DNA of 64,000 nt from Sialis fuliginosa (Eukaryota > Arthropoda > Insecta > Megaloptera > Sialidae). The stretch covers positions 20,026,001-20,090,000 of the forward strand of contig OY540812.1 in the NCBI GenBank assembly GCA_961205875.1, in the 5' to 3' direction. Shown in pieces: positions 60,460-64,000 of the stretch (the first letter of the stretch is position 1; each line of letters opens with the position of its first letter). The translations under genes and the position numbers were made by a program. Under the pieces are notes generated by a model. It made no database searches. It was not told where the DNA came from and saw only the letters and a list, made by a program, of their open reading frames with translations.

Positions 60460-63400
60460 CTGGGGAAATGAAAATGAAATTGTATCCTATAATACCTCGC
60501 GGCATCTTATGTGAAGGATGAATTATTATTTTCTACATTTTTCTTGATCCAAGTAAAAAAGCATTACTTCTTTATTGTTAGATCGTTCAATAAGTTTAAA
60601 ATTGTTCGAATGTGACAGTATCAGTGTTGTATTAACTTTTTATGTTGATTTATGCTCATTTTCAGTAATCTATGTTACCAATCTGTTTGTACGAGTACTA
60701 ACTGCTTGGTATCTATGTGTTAGATATCAAATGGTGGGCTCCAATTGTTCCAATTAGATATTCAAATTAGATTATCCAATTAATGGTAAGAAATTAAATT
60801 AGAACTCATTTCTGTTTTAGTTTACATTATTTTACATTTATTGTATCATGAATATTATTGAGATAACGACATCGTTCTCAAATTTAAATCTTTATTAATA
60901 GCCTGACGATGATTCTGTGAATCGAAAGCTTGCGTTTACCTCTTCTTAAATAAATTTTGACGTTTAAACAAACAAGTTTGTTTTTATTGTATCATCTATA
61001 CATTTAATATAGGCGATACTACGTTGCATTGGTGTTAAATATGATTTAATGCAAATAAACCGATAAAAATAATTTTGGATTTCGCCAATTGCTAGTCGAA
61101 TATTGCTTCTGTGTGAGAGTTCACAAAAAGAAATTGACTCTTTTACTGTTTGTCGTTTGAAATTGAACGTCAATAAAAATTAGAAATTTTAATTTTATAT
61201 AAATTACTTATTATTGTTTGTAATAGAGAACTATCAAATGATCTTATATTTGTGAAATTATTTGTATCAGTAGTTTTTTAGAGAATGCACAATTCATCCC
61301 GACCATGGCTGGACTACGTTCGATTATTATTATCTTATTTATCATTTTTGTTATGTAAAATTTCTATACCACAAGATATGATTTGAACTTCGATCATTAT
61401 AATATAAAATAGTCAAATAGCTCTTCGTTCCACCATTATCATCTTCGCCAATTTGATTGCACTGTACATAAACTATATTATTAATTAATTGACACTTAAC
61501 AGTGTGTAAAAGGAGGTCCACAACGAGCCGGTAGGTAACCGTGTATATGTTATAATAGACGGCCAAACAAGGACAGCGAAATTATCGTTAAATCAAGTAG
61601 GTTGGAAAATTTAATGAAAATTCATTAAAAGGGTAATGGCGAAGTTACCTCAATTATCGAACAAGTTTTAAATGTAGCATCGTAGTATTGTTTAAAGCGT
61701 GGATGGTTTCGGCTCGTTAGGTGAATTTAATTGTGTTACTATGTATATACAGAAAAAATCACTAGAGTGTAATAATGAGGCCTTTTAACTGGTAGAAAGG
61801 AACCGATGTACTATTTAAAATTATTTAGTTTTAAATGCAGCATCGTGTTATTGTTTAAGATGTGGTTGGTGTTACAAACGTTATATAGTAGAGAAAAATC
61901 ACTATGCTAGTTTCAGTTAATGATTGATGTCTTCTTTTTGCTACTAAAATAATAAATATTAATTTATAAAAATTAAGATACAAAACAAGCTATATGTTCT
62001 TTTTTACAATTAAGCTAGAGCTTTGAAATTTTGGACACGTGTATAAGTCCGGTGACAATGCAATATAGTGTATCTAATATCGTTTTAAATTCAATATGGC
62101 GTACGCCTGAAGATGGCGGATTACCTTTTTCTTCACAATCACCTTAATAAGGGTATCAAATGAAAGGGTTTGACGGGATTTTATTTAACTTTACCTGTTA
62201 GTATGTTAGTTATTAAGTTAGTCAGTCAATAACTAAAAATTAAAAAATAAAATTTAATAAAAAATGTTTTTTTAAGAGCAAGCGTTTATAAAAAGGCACC
62301 GAAAAGTAAAACAAATTTTAGCTATCAAAAAACTTTCAGGTTTGTATGACTAATTGTAAGACCAACAAAAGCGTGGGGCGCTCTATGGAAAAAATATCTT
62401 GTAAAAATAAGAAATGAAGTATGAATGATGATAACTGAAAATTAATTTTTTACTTTTCTGCGCATTTTTAACAAAAGTTTGTTTTTAAAAAACATTTTTT
62501 TATTAATTTTTATTTATACTTACGCGTCTTTTATATCTATATTAATAATACATTTTTAATGTTTCCGTTCATCAAATAAAATTGTTTACAAATAAAAATG
62601 TTATTATATTAAACAAATAAATATATACAAGCAATTAATTTCTTAAGGATTTCAAACATTTTAAGTGTATTAAAACATACAAAATGCCAACATAATTTAG
62701 AAAACAATTGCCTCATTTCAACTTTCCAATCCAATTACTCTGCCGTATCTCACCTAAAAAATAAAGAAAAAGTATATGTAACAATGGAAAAACTTTGTTC
62801 TTTAACAAACTTCAGAGAAAATATCTACAGCAATATTTGGGAAAATCATCATCAGATAAACTTTGACAAGTTTCTTTTTTATGGAAAGTAATTAGGATCT
62901 TTACAGCAGATCAGGGTGATTATACATCACGGGATGAGAAGGGGTTATATCAAACTTATACTGTAATTATCTAACTTTATGATTGTGAAATAATTAATAA
63001 GAATAAATTACAATTATAATTAGTTTTAGTCATTATTCTAACATGTGACGTACGTACATATAAAGTATTTGTGTGTTTATGTATTTATAACAGAGGTTAC
63101 CGCATTTTTAGAAAAGAGCGTAATAAGTTTTGAAATATATATATATAGCGGACCGGAAAAGATTCTAAAAATTATGCATTTTTTATACTATTATTTATTT
63201 TTAAAATCATTCAAAACTAAAGATACTGTCGAATAGCAGCGGCAAAATATCCCTTGTAGACGGTATTCTATATAGAATTATGATTAATAACGTAAAGGTT
63301 ATATGTGCATATATTTTCAAAGATAAAAATGGTAATATAATTAATAATATATCTAATTAAACTCGTCTCAAATAAATTTTCCTGTAATTCCACCGTTCCT

Positions 63401-64000
63401 TTTCGCGGTAAATCCGCAAATGAACTTATTTAAAACAGATTAATTTGGTCATTAACTGATTATATATTTATATATTTTTTTTATCATTTTTACAATATAA
63501 ATTGTATATCTGTAACAATATTTTCATGTTTCCTACTGAAAAAATATTTCGTTTATTATATTATTATAAACATACTTGTATACCTACAGTAAATATATTT
63601 TCCTAAAGTTCGAATAAAAAATAAAAAAAAATTTGTTTACGCTTGATAAATTTTGATATAATCGTCATTGAATGGTTATTATACAAATTATTTCAACTAA
63701 GTTCATGTATGAATGCACGCTTTGAAGTTTTGTTCAAATGTATGTATCAAAGAATCTATAACTGGAAAATTGATTATAAATAAACTTCGAAGTGTTTATT
63801 TTAGCACATAAATATATCTGCTTATTATAAGAAGCATCAATTTAATTTAAAACAAAATAATATGTTTATAATAAAATGATTGGTGTAAAATTATGTTAAT
63901 AAATTATTATGATGTCTCTAAGAAGGTAAAATTTTATTATACTAAATAATTATTTATTAGTTTATTTATTATAAAATATTAGCGTTGTTACTTATGGGTA
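60460..64000. other. Upstream region or further intron of the RGK gene
   Basis: AT-rich sequence on the 5' side of the 60380-60459 exon. If that exon has a real acceptor, this is another intron; otherwise it holds the 5' UTR and promoter. I see no convincing TATA/Inr pair, CpG island or additional coding exon. The only structure is an imperfect direct repeat at 61663-61905. Open frames here (60575-60757, 60964-61173, 61351-61566, 63045-63236) look like chance. Confidence 0.4.
61663..61905 (+). repeat. Imperfect direct repeat, period ~163 bp
   Basis: GTTTTAAATGTAGCATCGTA GTATTGTTTAAAGCGTGG..GAAAAAATCACTA (61664-61768) recurs as GTTTTAAATGCAGCATCGTG TTATTGTTTAAGATGTGG..GAAAAATCACTA (61828-61902). 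The copies are diverged, and the second lacks the GGCTCGTTAGGTG segment. Not assigned to a family. Confidence 0.6.

Overview
This window is AT-rich, intron-dominated animal DNA, most likely from a moth or butterfly (Lepidoptera). The evidence is a very low GC background, interspersed repeats of a kind I associate with lepidopteran genomes (modules ending in GGTTCCGTAGT / ACGGAACCCTAAAAA, PyrGTCTGTCTGTC-type tracts, TAGGTACCTA-like strings), and a coding exon closely matching insect RGK-family GTPases. There are no bacterial-style genes, tRNAs, rRNAs or CRISPR arrays. Almost every open reading frame of 60-120 codons here is a chance frame in AT-rich or repeat DNA.

One host gene spans nearly the whole window on the minus strand: an RGK-type (Rad/Gem/Rem/Kir) small GTPase. 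I can support three pieces. A short 5' coding exon lies at 60380-60459. A GC-rich exon with the P-loop lies at 32425-32684. A third exon covering the switch/G3 region lies at 3796-3887. All have consensus splice sites, and the phases join without a break (..CG|C.. gives Arg, ..G|AC.. gives Asp). The two introns between them are about 27.7 kb and 28.5 kb. The rest of the G domain and the C-terminus must lie beyond the left edge (below position 1). The 5' end may lie beyond 60459 or off the right edge.

The introns are a museum of DNA transposons, mostly non-autonomous. Five hAT elements have complete ends and 8-bp target duplications: 9842-10153, 16721-17053, 24531-24724, 26654-27787 and 36927-37597. 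The last still carries a broken hAT transposase C-terminus. There is also a Tc1-like element with very long arms (8252-8837), a TACAGGGTGT-ended element only 64 bp from an RGK splice donor (32165-32361), a TTA-flanked element (59396-59727), two copies of a 137-bp palindromic MITE (one nested, with an ATTAT duplication), several GTTTACAC-ended and fold-back elements, and a pogo/CENP-B-like transposase relic (53377-53700). Several repeat families occur in two to four copies.

The most unusual object is the 1.3-kb element at 28516-29853. It has CCCGGG-ended inverted repeats, and both subterminal regions are arrays of GATC-starting decamers, so GATC palindromes recur about once per helical turn over some 400 bp on the left and about 150 bp on the right. 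I do not recognise this architecture as a described family.
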